Shown here: in pieces, positions 8,723-17,747 of the stretch
How positions within the stretch are numbered: position 1 is the first letter of the stretch
How the letters are laid out: each line of letters starts with the position of its first letter
NCBI RefSeq assembly: GCF_051488685.1
Contig: NZ_JBPSEH010000003.1
Location: 244,019 to 308,018, forward strand
DNA from: Melioribacter sp051488685
GTDB lineage: Bacteria > Bacteroidota > Ignavibacteria > Ignavibacteriales > Melioribacteraceae
Direction of reading: 5' to 3'
Length of the DNA stretch: 64,000 bases
Notes under the pieces: model-generated
What the model was told of the DNA's origin: nothing
Database searches by the model: none
Seen by the model: only the letters and a program-made list of their open reading frames with translations
Program-made: the position numbers and the translations under genes

Positions 8723-9468
8723 ATTACACCCAAAATCAGTTTAATTGCTATTCCAAGAAGCACAATAGCATACACTTGCTTGACCATTTTTGGTTTTGCT
8801 TTACCTGACATAAACATTGCTCCAAGTTGTGAAGCAATAATCACTGCAATCACGACTAGAATTGTTAGAGTCCAATTCATTTTTCCTTCGGCTGCGTGTC
8901 CTAAATATCCGCTGAAGGATGAGAATGTAACAACAAATGCAGTTGTAGCTGCTGCTTCTTTAGTTTTGTATCCCATCCACATCAATATTGGCGCGATTAT
9001 AAATCCGCCACCGATGCCGAGCAATCCACCTGCAAAACCGGCAAAAGCTCCAACTCCGCTACCAATTAAAGAACGCTTTTTCAATGGCATTACTTCTTCT
9101 GGTTCTTTTTGATTTGAAGCCCAAAGAGTTCTTACTGCAGCCACTATAACTGCAAGTGCGAATAGGAGCATCAGAGGTTTTTCAGCAACAAACTGAGATG
9201 TGTAAGCCCCAATAGGTGAAAAGATTAACGCAGCAATTGCCATCGCTGCGCCGCCTTTCCAATCGACTAATTTTTTTCTTGAGTACGGTATTAGTGCAAG
9301 TAATGTGTTCAATCCATTTAATAATAAACCAAGCGGTATTGCTACTTCCTTCATTGAAAATCCCGCCCATTTGAGGATAGGTACATAAACCATACCCCCA
9401 CCCAAGCCAAGCATAGCAAAGACGAAGGAAACAATAAATATTAAGATTGATACAATCAGGTATAACAT
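8719..9468 (-). CDS. TauE/SafE (TSUP) family anion transporter
   Basis: 249 residues with about seven to eight hydrophobic helices. The two repeated TSUP motifs are visible: GLGGGMVYVPIL near residue 21 and GLLGIGGGFIIAPILM near residue 148. Family members move sulfite, sulfonates, thiosulfate or similar anions across the inner membrane. It overlaps the porin gene by four bases. The context of FmdE, NifX-like and porin genes suggests a sulfur or group-15/16 oxyanion, but the substrate cannot be read from sequence. Confidence 0.85.
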   Translation of the reverse strand: MLYLIVSILIFIVSFVFAMLGLGGGMVYVPILKWAGFSMKEVAIPLGLLLNGLNTLLALIPYSRKKLVDWKGGAAMAIAALIFSPIGAYTSQFVAEKPLMLLFALAVIVAAVRTLWASNQKEPEEVMPLKKRSLIGSGVGAFAGFAGGLLGIGGGFIIAPILMWMGYKTKEAAATTAFVVTFSSFSGYLGHAAEGKMNWTLTILVVIAVIIASQLGAMFMSGKAKPKMVKQVYAIVLLGIAIKLILGVI

Positions 9469-9574
9469 ATTTTTTCTCTTGATTTCTTTAGTAATTGCAA
9501 ACGAGTTTTTTTGAGAAACGGCCTTTTATAATCAAATGGAAAGTTTCTTCATTTCGGTCCTAGTAATGACTTTA

Positions 9575-10204
9575 TTATCCAATATTTGGTAAATGAATTA
9601 TTACTTCTTCCTTTGTTCTTTCGGAACAGGGGATACATACTTTCTTCCCATCTTTAACACGCAAGTACCTTTCAAAAACATATTCACCGCATACTTCGCA
9701 TTTAGCTTTATTGAAAGAACCTTTAACCGGTTGATAGTGAAAATCTTTTAAGATAGTCACTTCAAATAATTCTTCGTTGGAAGCATTAAGGACTATATCA
9801 ATAATATCTTTTCTAATTTCCTCTGGAATTTCGGTTGGCTCAATACCTTGTTTACGATATTCAAAGAATTCGTGAGGTGCTAGTTTATCCTGAAATTCGT
9901 TTTTAAGAAAAATTCTTACTGCATCTTTCTTACCAGGGTACCAAAAAATTGCTGCAATTTTTCCGTAGTTCAATCTTTCAATCATACCTTTTCCAAAAGT
10001 TGCCCCAGTTGCCGCCATAATTCCATCCTGCATACAGCCTTGCGGATGGCCAACACCCATTTCAGAAAATACATGCATTTCGTGGTTTAGACTTTTTGCA
10101 ACAGCAAGTTTTTCAAGAGCCAATGTTCCCATTCTGTAACCAATTGGCATAAATGGGCATCGATGCCCATGAAATTCAAAGCTCCATTCTGGTAATTGAA
10201 ACAT
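9575..10204 (-). CDS. FmdE-family protein with C-terminal zinc ribbon (copy 2)
   Basis: 209 residues, a paralogue of the gene at 7009. It has FHGHRCPFMPIGYRMG at residues 11-26, MGVGHPQGCMQDGI in place of copy 1's DLGEDHCATCYADG, and GATFGKGM. The zinc ribbon cysteines are KCEVCGE and CIPC. Copy 2 keeps only one Cys where copy 1 has CATC, so the two may bind metal differently or form a heteromeric unit. TTAGGAGG lies just before ATG 10204. It directly follows the NifX-like gene (9 bases). Confidence 0.85.
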   Translation of the reverse strand: MFQLPEWSFEFHGHRCPFMPIGYRMGTLALEKLAVAKSLNHEMHVFSEMGVGHPQGCMQDGIMAATGATFGKGMIERLNYGKIAAIFWYPGKKDAVRIFLKNEFQDKLAPHEFFEYRKQGIEPTEIPEEIRKDIIDIVLNASNEELFEVTILKDFHYQPVKGSFNKAKCEVCGEYVFERYLRVKDGKKVCIPCSERTKEEVIIHLPNIG

Positions 10205-10213
10205 AATAACCTC

Positions 10214-10624
10214 CTAATGCAATTTTTCCGTGTGATCAATTATTGTATTGTTAAGAACAGCCTGGACTGCTTCATCAATATTTTTTATATCAGTAACAAT
10301 TGGCCTTATATTTAATTGAATCAAGCTTTGGTAAGCACCGGTTCTCATTCCGCGTGCAAGTAAAATCTGGCAATCTTTAATTGCTTCTGCCATACTTACG
10401 TGTTTATTATGTGAATGTTCATCCATACCATGCAGTTCATTAGCCCGGTGATGATGTGCTTCTCGCGCAAAATTATGATGGTCAAGTTTTTCCCGGCGTT
10501 CTCTTTTAATGACTTTACCGTTTTCGATAAACAGCACTTCATAAAATCTTGCTCTTCCAAAGTGTTGACTTATAGTAACTCCATCATCGGTAACTGCAGC
10601 GATGTTGATGTTTTGATTTTTCAT
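10214..10624 (-). CDS. NifX/NifB-type dinitrogenase cofactor-like protein with His-rich insert
   Basis: 136 residues. The family signature is VTDDGVTISQHFGRARFYEV near the N-terminus and ILLARGMRTGAYQSLIQ followed by IRPIVTDIKNIDEAV near the C-terminus. Between them, residues about 47-75 hold about ten histidines (DHHNFAREAHHHR, DEHSHNKH) in place of the usual short loop, which suggests metal binding. No nif genes are nearby, so a nitrogenase role is unlikely; such stand-alone NifX-like proteins are often found with iron-sulfur or metal proteins. AAAGGA precedes ATG 10624. It starts the operon after a TetR gene. Confidence 0.82.
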   Translation of the reverse strand: MKNQNINIAAVTDDGVTISQHFGRARFYEVLFIENGKVIKRERREKLDHHNFAREAHHHRANELHGMDEHSHNKHVSMAEAIKDCQILLARGMRTGAYQSLIQLNIRPIVTDIKNIDEAVQAVLNNTIIDHTEKLH

Positions 10625-10638
10625 TTTAGGCTTCCTTT

Positions 10639-10664
10639 AATAAGTAATCGTTCACTCACTTATT
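10639..10664. promoter_or_regulatory. Palindrome between tetR and nifX-like genes (putative TetR operator)
   Basis: AATAAGT and ACTTATT form perfect 7-bp arms around 12 bases, just upstream of the NifX-like gene. The core CACTCACTTA at 10653-10662 is repeated exactly at 11300-11309 upstream of the TetR gene. TetR proteins often bind TGAGTGA/TCACTCA-type sites, so one repressor may control both its own gene and the NifX-FmdE operon. Confidence 0.5.
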
Positions 10665-10677
10665 ATAACAAAAAATT

Positions 10678-11280
10678 TTATTTTTTTTCTAATACTCTTT
10701 TTATTAAGCAGATCATTTTTTCACAAAATTTTTCTTTCTTTGGTTCAACTTTTTGTAGAATCATTTCAATATTCAATGAAATTGGTATTCCCATATAAAG
10801 TGTAGCAACGTTATCAATATTTAACGATTTATCCCAGAGTCCCTCATTCATACCTTGTTTAATAATTCTGCTTATAAATTCTTTTTGTGTAAGCAAAATA
10901 TCTCGCAAGCCACTCTTTAATTGCGAGTCGTTCATATGAGCAGCTTCGGAAAATAAAAGAATGGTAATTCCTCTGTTTTCGACAAGATATTTAATATGCT
11001 TACAAAGAAATTTGAAGAGTTTTTCTTCTGCATTAAGATCGGCCGAATAGGTTATTTCTTCTTGAGCTGCCAATAACTCATTTTTTACATCTTCAAGTAT
11101 TGATAACATTATATCTTTTTTAGAAGAATAATGACGGAAAATAGCGCCTTCGGTAACTCCTATTTTTGAAGCTAAGTTTCTTGTAGATAGTTTTCCTATG
11201 CCTTCCGTAGAAATGATATCAAGTACTGCTTTTTTTATCTGCGCTTGTCTTGTTTCTGTATTTAATCTTTCTGTTGCCAT
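10678..11280 (-). CDS. TetR/AcrR-family transcriptional regulator
   Basis: 200 residues. The N-terminal HTH is clear: IKKAVLDIISTEGIGKLSTR, NLASKIGVTEGAIFRHYSSK, KDIMLSIL. The C-terminal ligand domain is all-helical, as usual. It lies directly upstream of and in the same direction as the NifX-like/FmdE genes. A CACTCACTTA motif occurs on both sides of the gene, consistent with autoregulation and control of the downstream operon. The ligand is unknown. Confidence 0.88.
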   Translation of the reverse strand: MATERLNTETRQAQIKKAVLDIISTEGIGKLSTRNLASKIGVTEGAIFRHYSSKKDIMLSILEDVKNELLAAQEEITYSADLNAEEKLFKFLCKHIKYLVENRGITILLFSEAAHMNDSQLKSGLRDILLTQKEFISRIIKQGMNEGLWDKSLNIDNVATLYMGIPISLNIEMILQKVEPKKEKFCEKMICLIKRVLEKK

Positions 11281-11293
11281 TTTTCTACATAAA

Positions 11294-11311
11294 AGTAAAC
11301 ACTCACTTACT
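11294..11311. promoter_or_regulatory. AGTAA-N8-TTACT inverted repeat upstream of tetR
   Basis: Five-base inverted arms sit 14-31 bases upstream of the tetR start and contain the same CACTCACTTA core seen downstream of the gene. It is a plausible autoregulatory operator; no footprint can be inferred from sequence alone. Confidence 0.45.
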
Positions 11312-11486
11312 AAAATACATCTTTAAATTTTATTGTCAAGTACTTAATAAAAATAATTTTTTGATATGATTGAAGTCATAGTTAAAAAGTATCATTTCCG
11401 CATAAATGGTGCATATTACTTTCTCCTGTATAGTAATACCAATAAGAATTTAAATGTTCTTTACAGGTGTAGTGTTTACTAAAATA

Positions 11487-12041
11487 TTATTCATCCCAGA
11501 AATACATCTTGGCCTCTGTTGAATATGGATGAGTACTCTGTATCTCTTTTAATGTCTTTCTAAGTAATGAATTATCCTTTATTTTGATGTAGCGTGCTGT
11601 TTCTCTGGCGATTAAAAGTTTTGGATAAAGTGATGTATCTATTAACTCATCAATATCTTTATCAATAATTTTTATTATATCCTCGTATCTGCCACGTGGC
11701 ATAATTGTTTCAGCAATTCCTATTCTTAGCATCGCCCTGAATTCTTCCGCCGGCAGATAACCATTAAAATGAAAATAAGAATTGCCATTTTGATCAAGGA
11801 AATAGAATGCCGGAGTCCAGTAAGCTCCGAGCAACTTTCTAACTTCTCTGTCTTTAATCAAATCAAGTTTCAGAGGTACAAACCATTCATTCATCTCCTC
11901 AAGAACTTTTTTATCGAGATATGTCGTCGTGTTCATTTTTTTACAACCGCCGCAATTATCCATTTCAAATTGAAGAAGAATTAGTTTGTGCGTTTTTATC
12001 GCTTCTTCTTTTGCTTGTTCAAGATTTTTCAACCATTCCAT
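11487..12041 (-). CDS. Thioredoxin-fold protein (DUF255/thioredoxin_7-like)
   Basis: 184 residues from ATG 12041 (MEWLKNLEQA), preceded by AAAGGA; the frame to 12056 is only five residues longer. The active site is DNCGGCKKMNTTTY and the cis-Pro loop is YWTPAFYFLDQNG, followed by a helical C-terminal extension of about 80 residues. It has no signal peptide, so it is probably cytoplasmic. It is separated by 200 bases from the TetR gene and follows a broken ferredoxin gene. It may serve as a thiol reductant for the surrounding metal/sulfur genes. Confidence 0.8.
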   Translation of the reverse strand: MEWLKNLEQAKEEAIKTHKLILLQFEMDNCGGCKKMNTTTYLDKKVLEEMNEWFVPLKLDLIKDREVRKLLGAYWTPAFYFLDQNGNSYFHFNGYLPAEEFRAMLRIGIAETIMPRGRYEDIIKIIDKDIDELIDTSLYPKLLIARETARYIKIKDNSLLRKTLKEIQSTHPYSTEAKMYFWDE

Positions 12042-12113
12042 GATTATTCCTTTCATAAATTTTATTTACAATTTTTTAGTTTACTAAATTATCACTTTAT
12101 TTTAAACAAATTT

Positions 12114-12662
12114 CATACATCACTGGCAATTTCCGAATTATCACTCTTTCCCGCTGAAACAATTTTAAACGGAGAACAACAAGGGACTCCCTCATCTGCA
12201 CTTCTCAAATAGGAGGCATGTATTTGGAAATTTACGACATCAAACGGATTACCGGCAACCAATGTTTTAAGAATTTTGTGCAATTCTTTTTCTCCAAATT
12301 GTTCGGCGAATTCAAGTTTTATTCTTGTTGTTAATTTTGCTTGATACAGCTTTTGCTTTTGCCTTTTCTTTTAGAATTTTTTCCTCGCGTTTTTCTTTTC
12401 CTTCTTTTCTTACTTGCGTAAATATTTTTATATTCTTTCTCAAATTTCCATATCATATCACGACCTGGAAAAGTAATTGCTTCTATTGAACAAGCCGTAG
12501 AGCAAGTTGAGCAGTCAACCATACAATTGTAATTTGTTTCCTCAGTCGCTTTACAAGTAGTTTTGTTATACTTAAATACTTAGCGTCCGCAGTTTATAAT
12601 AACACAACTCGCAGCCGGTGCACTTATCCACATTAGTAGCTGTAAACCACGTAATTTCTCTT
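12114..12662 (-). pseudogene. Decayed 4Fe-4S ferredoxin with C-terminal extension
   Basis: From the right: TNVDKCTGCELC, a frame change, INCGR-stop-VFKYNKTTCKATEE, NYNCMVDCSTCSTACSIEAI, TFPGRD and KEYKNIYAS, a second frame change, then KREEKILKEKAKAVS, FAEQFGEKELHKILKTLVAG, NPFDVVNFQIHASYLRSAD and EGVPCCSPFKIV. The core matches the 2[4Fe-4S] ferredoxin type at 22782. Two frame changes and one nonsense codon make it inactive as written. The extension ending GVPCCSPF is one I do not recognise by name. Confidence 0.65.
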
Positions 12663-12727
12663 CTTGATATTCTGTGCCAAAACTGAATTGATATTTTTAC
12701 CAATTAAAAAATCTCATAATTATGTTC

Positions 12728-13439
12728 TTATAAAGTTGCCAGATACGGCTTACTAAACTCGCTCATAAATTTGTTGAAGTTTTTTTTGGCTTCTTCAAAA
12801 TTATCATCTTTAATTCCTTCCTGCCACAAGCGCACTAATTCTTCTACAGGAGCAAAAAGTTCATTAAACTTTGCATCGTTTTTTTTTCTGCTGATAGGAT
12901 TTTACTTTCCGATAAACCACGTCAACAATTTCAAGATGATTTTTTGCCCCTTCAACATTTCCAGCGAGATACATATCCATTACATTTTTTATTTCTGCTC
13001 TCCATGAAAACATCAAGTCAGTTAAATCTGTTCTGCCGTTATTCCTGTGCATCTTTCCAAAAGTCATACAATAATATGGACAATACTTTTGTGCGAGTCG
13101 ATATTGTTTCTTCTCTGCTCTTTCTCGAATAACATTTGTATTGTCCATTAGATCTTCAAAATAAGTTTTCCACAATGGATCCTTTGCATATTCAGCCGGC
13201 GGATTATTCAAATATTTCTCAGCGAGAATTTTTAATTCAGCATCAAGTTCATCAAGTTTTTTAATGAATTTCTCATGCTCAAATGTGTCCATATTCTTCA
13301 GCATGCCACAAGTTACTATTGCCTTCTTATGCCAAGGGGCAATTTCATCATCAAATTCGCTGCGGTTGATTGTTTGGGTTAAAGAATAGCTGCTTATTGC
13401 GAAGAAAGACAGAATAAATAAGAGTTTTTGAGTTTTCAT
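12728..13439 (-). CDS. Secreted helical protein of unknown function, frameshifted at an A9 tract
   Basis: ATG 13439 opens with a signal peptide (MKTQKLLFILSFFAISSYSL). The frame gives 191 residues and stops at 12864 right after a run of nine A's (QQKKK-RCKV-stop). Read in the next frame after the run it continues NDAKFNELFAPVEELVRLW and QEGIKDDNFEEAKKNFNKFM up to a TAA at 12728-12730, a natural helical C-terminus. The intact product would be about 236 residues. It follows the RND pump genes and is likely co-transcribed, so a periplasmic accessory role is possible. There is no CxxCH or known metal motif. Confidence 0.6.
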
Positions 13440-13489
13440 CTTATAGTCCTTTTTTCTTTAATATTTCTATTTAACAGCGTTGCTAATTA

Positions 13490-16400
13490 TTAATTCTTTC
13501 TTCTTTCAAAAATCAAATACAAGGCAGGGAGAAAGAGAAATACCAGTACTAAACCAAATATCAATCCTCCAATTACAGCAATTGCCATTGGCTTCAATAA
13601 TTCCGTTCCTTCGCCTATACTTAACGCAAGCGGGAGTAGACCAATTATTCCAACAATGTCAGTCATCAAAATTGGACGTAAACGGACAACTGCTGCTTTT
13701 TGAATTGCTTCAATCAAACTCATTCCTTGTTCACGAAGCTGATCTATAAATGTAATAAGAATTACACCTTGATTAATTTCAATTCCAGCAAGGATGATAA
13801 AACCAATCATCACCGTTACGCCTATTGGCTGATTGGTAAGATAAAGAGCATAGGAGACTCCAATAAGTGAGAGTGGAACTCGAATAAGAATAATGAACGG
13901 TTTAATAAAATCCTCGAAGTTGATTACAAGCACCACATACGCAAAAAACATCGCTATTAGTAAAATAATTACCATTGTTTGGAAATTTTCTCTTAACATT
14001 TGCGATTGGCCGCCAAAATTTATTTTATATCCAAGGGGCAAATTACAACCACTAAGTAGCTTTTGAATATCGGCTGTAGCTTCGCCGACAGTTCTTCCCG
14101 TAACGTTCGCTGTTGCTTTGATCACGCGATTCTGGTCCTTTCTATCAATCTCCAGTGGACCCGAACGCTGTTCAACTTTAGCAATTGTGTTTAATCTAAT
14201 CTTGCTACCATTGCTTGGATAAATTGAAAGATTTTCAACATCACTAACACTTTTAATATCATTTTCATCAACCACAATTCTTATAGGATAGTAGTAACCT
14301 TCCTCTTTAAATTGCGTTGGAACGGCTCCGTCAATGCTCGATTTAATTGTGGAAGCTATCTGGTTAACACTTAATCCTTGATCAATCGCTTTAGTTCTAT
14401 CAACAAATATTTGATATTCCGGTTTAGTAATATCTATCGAAACATCAATGCCTGTTAGGCCATCAACTTGCTTAAGTATATTTGAAACACGATTTGCATG
14501 CTCATAAATATTTTCGATAGGCTCGCTGCGTGGAGCAATTACTTCTACTTCTATATCGAACTCACCGGTTTGTTTTATTCCTTTCAGCTTCGTGTGAAAT
14601 ACTTTCATCTTCAATCCAGGGAATTTTATATTTTGCTGAACTAACGGTGTAAGCCATTCGACATATTCATCCGTCGTCATTGGTCTTTGGGAAGGTTTAA
14701 CAAGCTGGATATTAATCTCGCCTTCATTTGCAATTTCATAAGTTACTAATCCCCATATCTTCCCGCCAGAAAGAGAAGAATATTTATCGATGTATGGCTG
14801 CTCTTTAACAAAATTTTCGAGCTGCGAAATAACTTTGTGTGTTTCTTCCATCGGAGAACCGGTGGGCATTTTTATTTTGACTGTTATCTGTCCGTCATCT
14901 GCCTTCGGTAAAAATTCAGAACCGATTTTATTTAAGAAAATTAATCCAACAAAAAAAAGTGCAAGGGTAATTAGAACAACAATCCATCGATACTTCAGAG
15001 ACCATCGAAGCAATGGTTTATATGGTTTAATAATGATTTTTATTAATCCATCAGCAAGTTTAGAAATAATTCCCTTTTTAACATGAACTGGCTTGCCTTC
15101 CTTAAAGAAAAGGGAAGTTAGTGTTGGCGTTAAGGTTAATGCCACAATTAATGACAATGTGATGGTTATGGCAACAGTTATTATCAATTCCTTAAACAAA
15201 AGAGAAACCAAACCTGAGACTAAAAGGAAAGGAAGAAATAAAGCGATAAATGTGAGAGTTGCTGTAAGTACAGCACCACTTACTTGTGCTGCACCTTTTT
15301 GAACGGGATGTTGTTCTGCAAGCTCTTCTTCTTGAATACGTGTAATATTTTCAAGGACAACGATACAATTATCAAGCAAAACCGTTATCGCCACAACCAA
15401 TCCCCCGAGTGTAAAGATGTTGATTGAAAAATTCAGGATCTGCATAAAGAAAAAAGTTCCAAGAAGTGTAACGGGAAGTGTAAGCGAAACAATTAAAACT
15501 CTTTTCCATCCCGTCAAGAAAAATGCCGTTACGATAACGACAAGAAAAGCTGCGATCAAGGCCGCATCACGAACACCGGCAACTGCAGCACGTATATATT
15601 CTGCCTGGTCATAAATTATATTAAGACTTATTGAAGGAGGAATCACTGTTTTTAATTCTTTTAGTTTTTCGGTAACTAAATCCGATACTTCAACAGTATT
15701 AGCCCCGGTCTGCTTGAAAACGGAAAGTTTTACACCTTCTACACTATTTAATTTATTTTTTATTCGTTGAATTGCATAGCCATCTTTAACCTCCGCAACA
15801 TCTTTAAGAAGTACTAATCCTTCGTTCTTTCCTTTAGAAATAATAAGATTCTCTATTTCATTAATATTAGTAAATTCACCGACAGTTCTGACAATATAAT
15901 CTCTTCTATCAGATATTACTCTTCCACCGAGAAGTTCAAGATTTTCGTCTTTCAAACGTTGTGCAATTTTATCAACGGACAAACCATAACCCTGCAGTTT
16001 TAAAGGGTCGATATGGACTCGTATTTCTCTTTTTAATCCACCGGTTATTTCTGTTCCTGCAGTTCCTTCAATGGAAGTAAATTGGTCCTGGAGTTCATTC
16101 TCAACGTAAGTCCGCAGTTTTGTTAAATCCAGTTTGTCAGAGGTAATCAGCAAATCCATGACGGGCAATTGAGAAGGATCAGCTTTGAACACAAGCGGCT
16201 CTTCGGCATCTTTTGGCAAATTTTTTCTTACCAGTCCAAGTTTTGAGAGCACATCCTGGTAAGCTATATCACGGTCGGCATCGTAAGTAAAATAAACTTG
16301 CAGAGCGTACAAACCTTCTGTGCATTGTGATTCCATATAATCAAGGTTGTCAACAGTAGCAATTTTCCGTTCGATTACAGTTGCAATATTATCTTCAATT

Positions 16401-16573
16401 TCTTCGGGGGTAGCACCTCGCCACGTAACATAAACTTTTATCATCGGATAAGTGATATCTGGCAGAAGGTTTGTTGCGAGTTGTGTATATCCAAGAATAC
16501 CAATCACAACAATTGCAATCATTAAAACGATAACGGTTGCCGGTCTTTTAATTGATGAAGTTGACAGTCTCAT
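13490..16573 (-). CDS. RND-family efflux pump inner-membrane subunit
   Basis: 1027 residues, normal RND length. TM1 is followed by LLPDITYPMIKVYVTWRGA (porter domain start). The TM4 region reads GGLVVAITVLLDNCIVVLEN: the usual Asp-Asp proton pair is Asp-Asn here. The C-terminal half repeats the fold (ILAGIEINQGVILITFIDQL). The lack of heavy-metal-RND signatures and the D-N variant point to a hydrophobe or unclassified RND rather than a clear CusA. It overlaps the adaptor gene by four bases, and TolC lies upstream, giving a complete tripartite pump. Confidence 0.9.
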   Translation of the reverse strand: MRLSTSSIKRPATVIVLMIAIVVIGILGYTQLATNLLPDITYPMIKVYVTWRGATPEEIEDNIATVIERKIATVDNLDYMESQCTEGLYALQVYFTYDADRDIAYQDVLSKLGLVRKNLPKDAEEPLVFKADPSQLPVMDLLITSDKLDLTKLRTYVENELQDQFTSIEGTAGTEITGGLKREIRVHIDPLKLQGYGLSVDKIAQRLKDENLELLGGRVISDRRDYIVRTVGEFTNINEIENLIISKGKNEGLVLLKDVAEVKDGYAIQRIKNKLNSVEGVKLSVFKQTGANTVEVSDLVTEKLKELKTVIPPSISLNIIYDQAEYIRAAVAGVRDAALIAAFLVVIVTAFFLTGWKRVLIVSLTLPVTLLGTFFFMQILNFSINIFTLGGLVVAITVLLDNCIVVLENITRIQEEELAEQHPVQKGAAQVSGAVLTATLTFIALFLPFLLVSGLVSLLFKELIITVAITITLSLIVALTLTPTLTSLFFKEGKPVHVKKGIISKLADGLIKIIIKPYKPLLRWSLKYRWIVVLITLALFFVGLIFLNKIGSEFLPKADDGQITVKIKMPTGSPMEETHKVISQLENFVKEQPYIDKYSSLSGGKIWGLVTYEIANEGEINIQLVKPSQRPMTTDEYVEWLTPLVQQNIKFPGLKMKVFHTKLKGIKQTGEFDIEVEVIAPRSEPIENIYEHANRVSNILKQVDGLTGIDVSIDITKPEYQIFVDRTKAIDQGLSVNQIASTIKSSIDGAVPTQFKEEGYYYPIRIVVDENDIKSVSDVENLSIYPSNGSKIRLNTIAKVEQRSGPLEIDRKDQNRVIKATANVTGRTVGEATADIQKLLSGCNLPLGYKINFGGQSQMLRENFQTMVIILLIAMFFAYVVLVINFEDFIKPFIILIRVPLSLIGVSYALYLTNQPIGVTVMIGFIILAGIEINQGVILITFIDQLREQGMSLIEAIQKAAVVRLRPILMTDIVGIIGLLPLALSIGEGTELLKPMAIAVIGGLIFGLVLVFLFLPALYLIFERRKN

Positions 16574-17628
16574 TTCTTTTTCCCGCCTTCATTTTTCGTT
16601 TTCTGTTTCTGTACCATAACCTTGATTCCATCTTTTAAAACCTCTTGCCCCATCACAACAATTTTATCTCCTTCATTCAAGCCAGATACTACTTCTGTAA
16701 ATTTTTCATTCGATATCCCGGTAGTAACAATCTTTTGATAGGCAGTTGTTCCTTCCGAAGGAGTATCCTTTATAATATAAACTATTTTCTCACCTTCTTG
16801 ATTTACAATGAAAACATCATTGGGAACGATAAGGGCTTTATCCTTTTTATCAGTGATTAGTTCAAGCTCTGCCATCATTCCCGGTGTTATTTCATTTGTG
16901 TTATTGATGAGTTTTAATTCAATGGGGAAATTTCTTGTCGCAGCGTCAATTTGTTGATACTTCAGCGTAATCCTGGCTGCGAATTCTTTTTCAGGCATAG
17001 CATTAAATTTCACTCTCCGCTTATCGCCCGGTTTAATTTTAGAGAATAAATCCTCCGAGACAGAAGATTTAATTATAAGCGAATTGAAGTCCACAATAGT
17101 AAAAAGATTTTGCTTTGCAGAAACTGCACTTCCTAATTCGATAAATTTTTGAGTAATAGTACCGTTTAACGGAGAAATTACCGGAATACCGAGAAATAAT
17201 TTATCAGCATATTCTAATTCTCTCTTTGCTTGCTCAAGTTGCGAATTCAATTGAGAGTATTCATTACTGTTAATAGAAGTTTTTTTGAGTTTTGATGTTA
17301 ACTCATCGATTTTATTTTTCGCTTGAGATATAAGCGAGGCTCTTTCCTGCGAAGCAATTATTGCCAGCACTTTATCTTTTCTTACGAATTGATTTTCTTG
17401 AACATTTAGCTTTTCAATAAAACCATCTGATGAAGCAACAATAGTCGTCATCACCTTCGCTTCCACTGTACCAATTAGCTTAACTGATTTTGTAATCGGT
17501 CTATACTTTATTTCTTCAACTTTTACAAGTGGAGTTTTCGGTTTCGGCTTTTCTGATTTTACTTCCTTTGAGCATCCTGTTATCAGTATTGCCAAAAGAG
17601 CAATTGATATAAGTATTTTTGTTTTCAT
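16570..17628 (-). CDS. RND periplasmic adaptor (membrane fusion protein), lipoprotein
   Basis: 352 residues with a lipobox (LLAILITGCSK, Cys about 19), so it is probably anchored in the inner membrane. The biotinyl-lipoyl half-motifs are visible (VVASSDGFIEKLNVQENQFV and SPLNGTITQKFIELGSAV), joined by a coiled-coil hairpin rich in Lys/Glu/Gln, followed by a beta-barrel domain. It links the RND subunit to the TolC-like channel encoded 119 bases upstream. Confidence 0.9.
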   Translation of the reverse strand: MKTKILISIALLAILITGCSKEVKSEKPKPKTPLVKVEEIKYRPITKSVKLIGTVEAKVMTTIVASSDGFIEKLNVQENQFVRKDKVLAIIASQERASLISQAKNKIDELTSKLKKTSINSNEYSQLNSQLEQAKRELEYADKLFLGIPVISPLNGTITQKFIELGSAVSAKQNLFTIVDFNSLIIKSSVSEDLFSKIKPGDKRRVKFNAMPEKEFAARITLKYQQIDAATRNFPIELKLINNTNEITPGMMAELELITDKKDKALIVPNDVFIVNQEGEKIVYIIKDTPSEGTTAYQKIVTTGISNEKFTEVVSGLNEGDKIVVMGQEVLKDGIKVMVQKQKTKNEGGKKK

Positions 17629-17747
17629 TGATTTCTTTCCATTTTTTATCTAAAAAATCACAATAATCAGAATGCTGATTCAACGGATTTGTCTAACTTA
17701 TGCTGATCGATTCTGCAAATACCTGCACAGTTATTTCAGTCCGCCCT

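Noticed and set aside
7009..10204. Methanogenesis-type formylmethanofuran dehydrogenase operon because of FmdE/FmdB names
   Set aside because: Only the small accessory families are found; no catalytic fmd/fwd subunits are in the window.
10214..10624. Possible nitrogen fixation locus because of the NifX-like protein
   Set aside because: No nifHDKENB genes are present and the protein has a His-rich insert; NifX-like proteins occur widely outside nitrogen fixation.
13490..16573. CusA-type copper/silver pump
   Set aside because: The Met-rich sites and heavy-metal TM motifs of CusA are not visible; the general RND call is safer.
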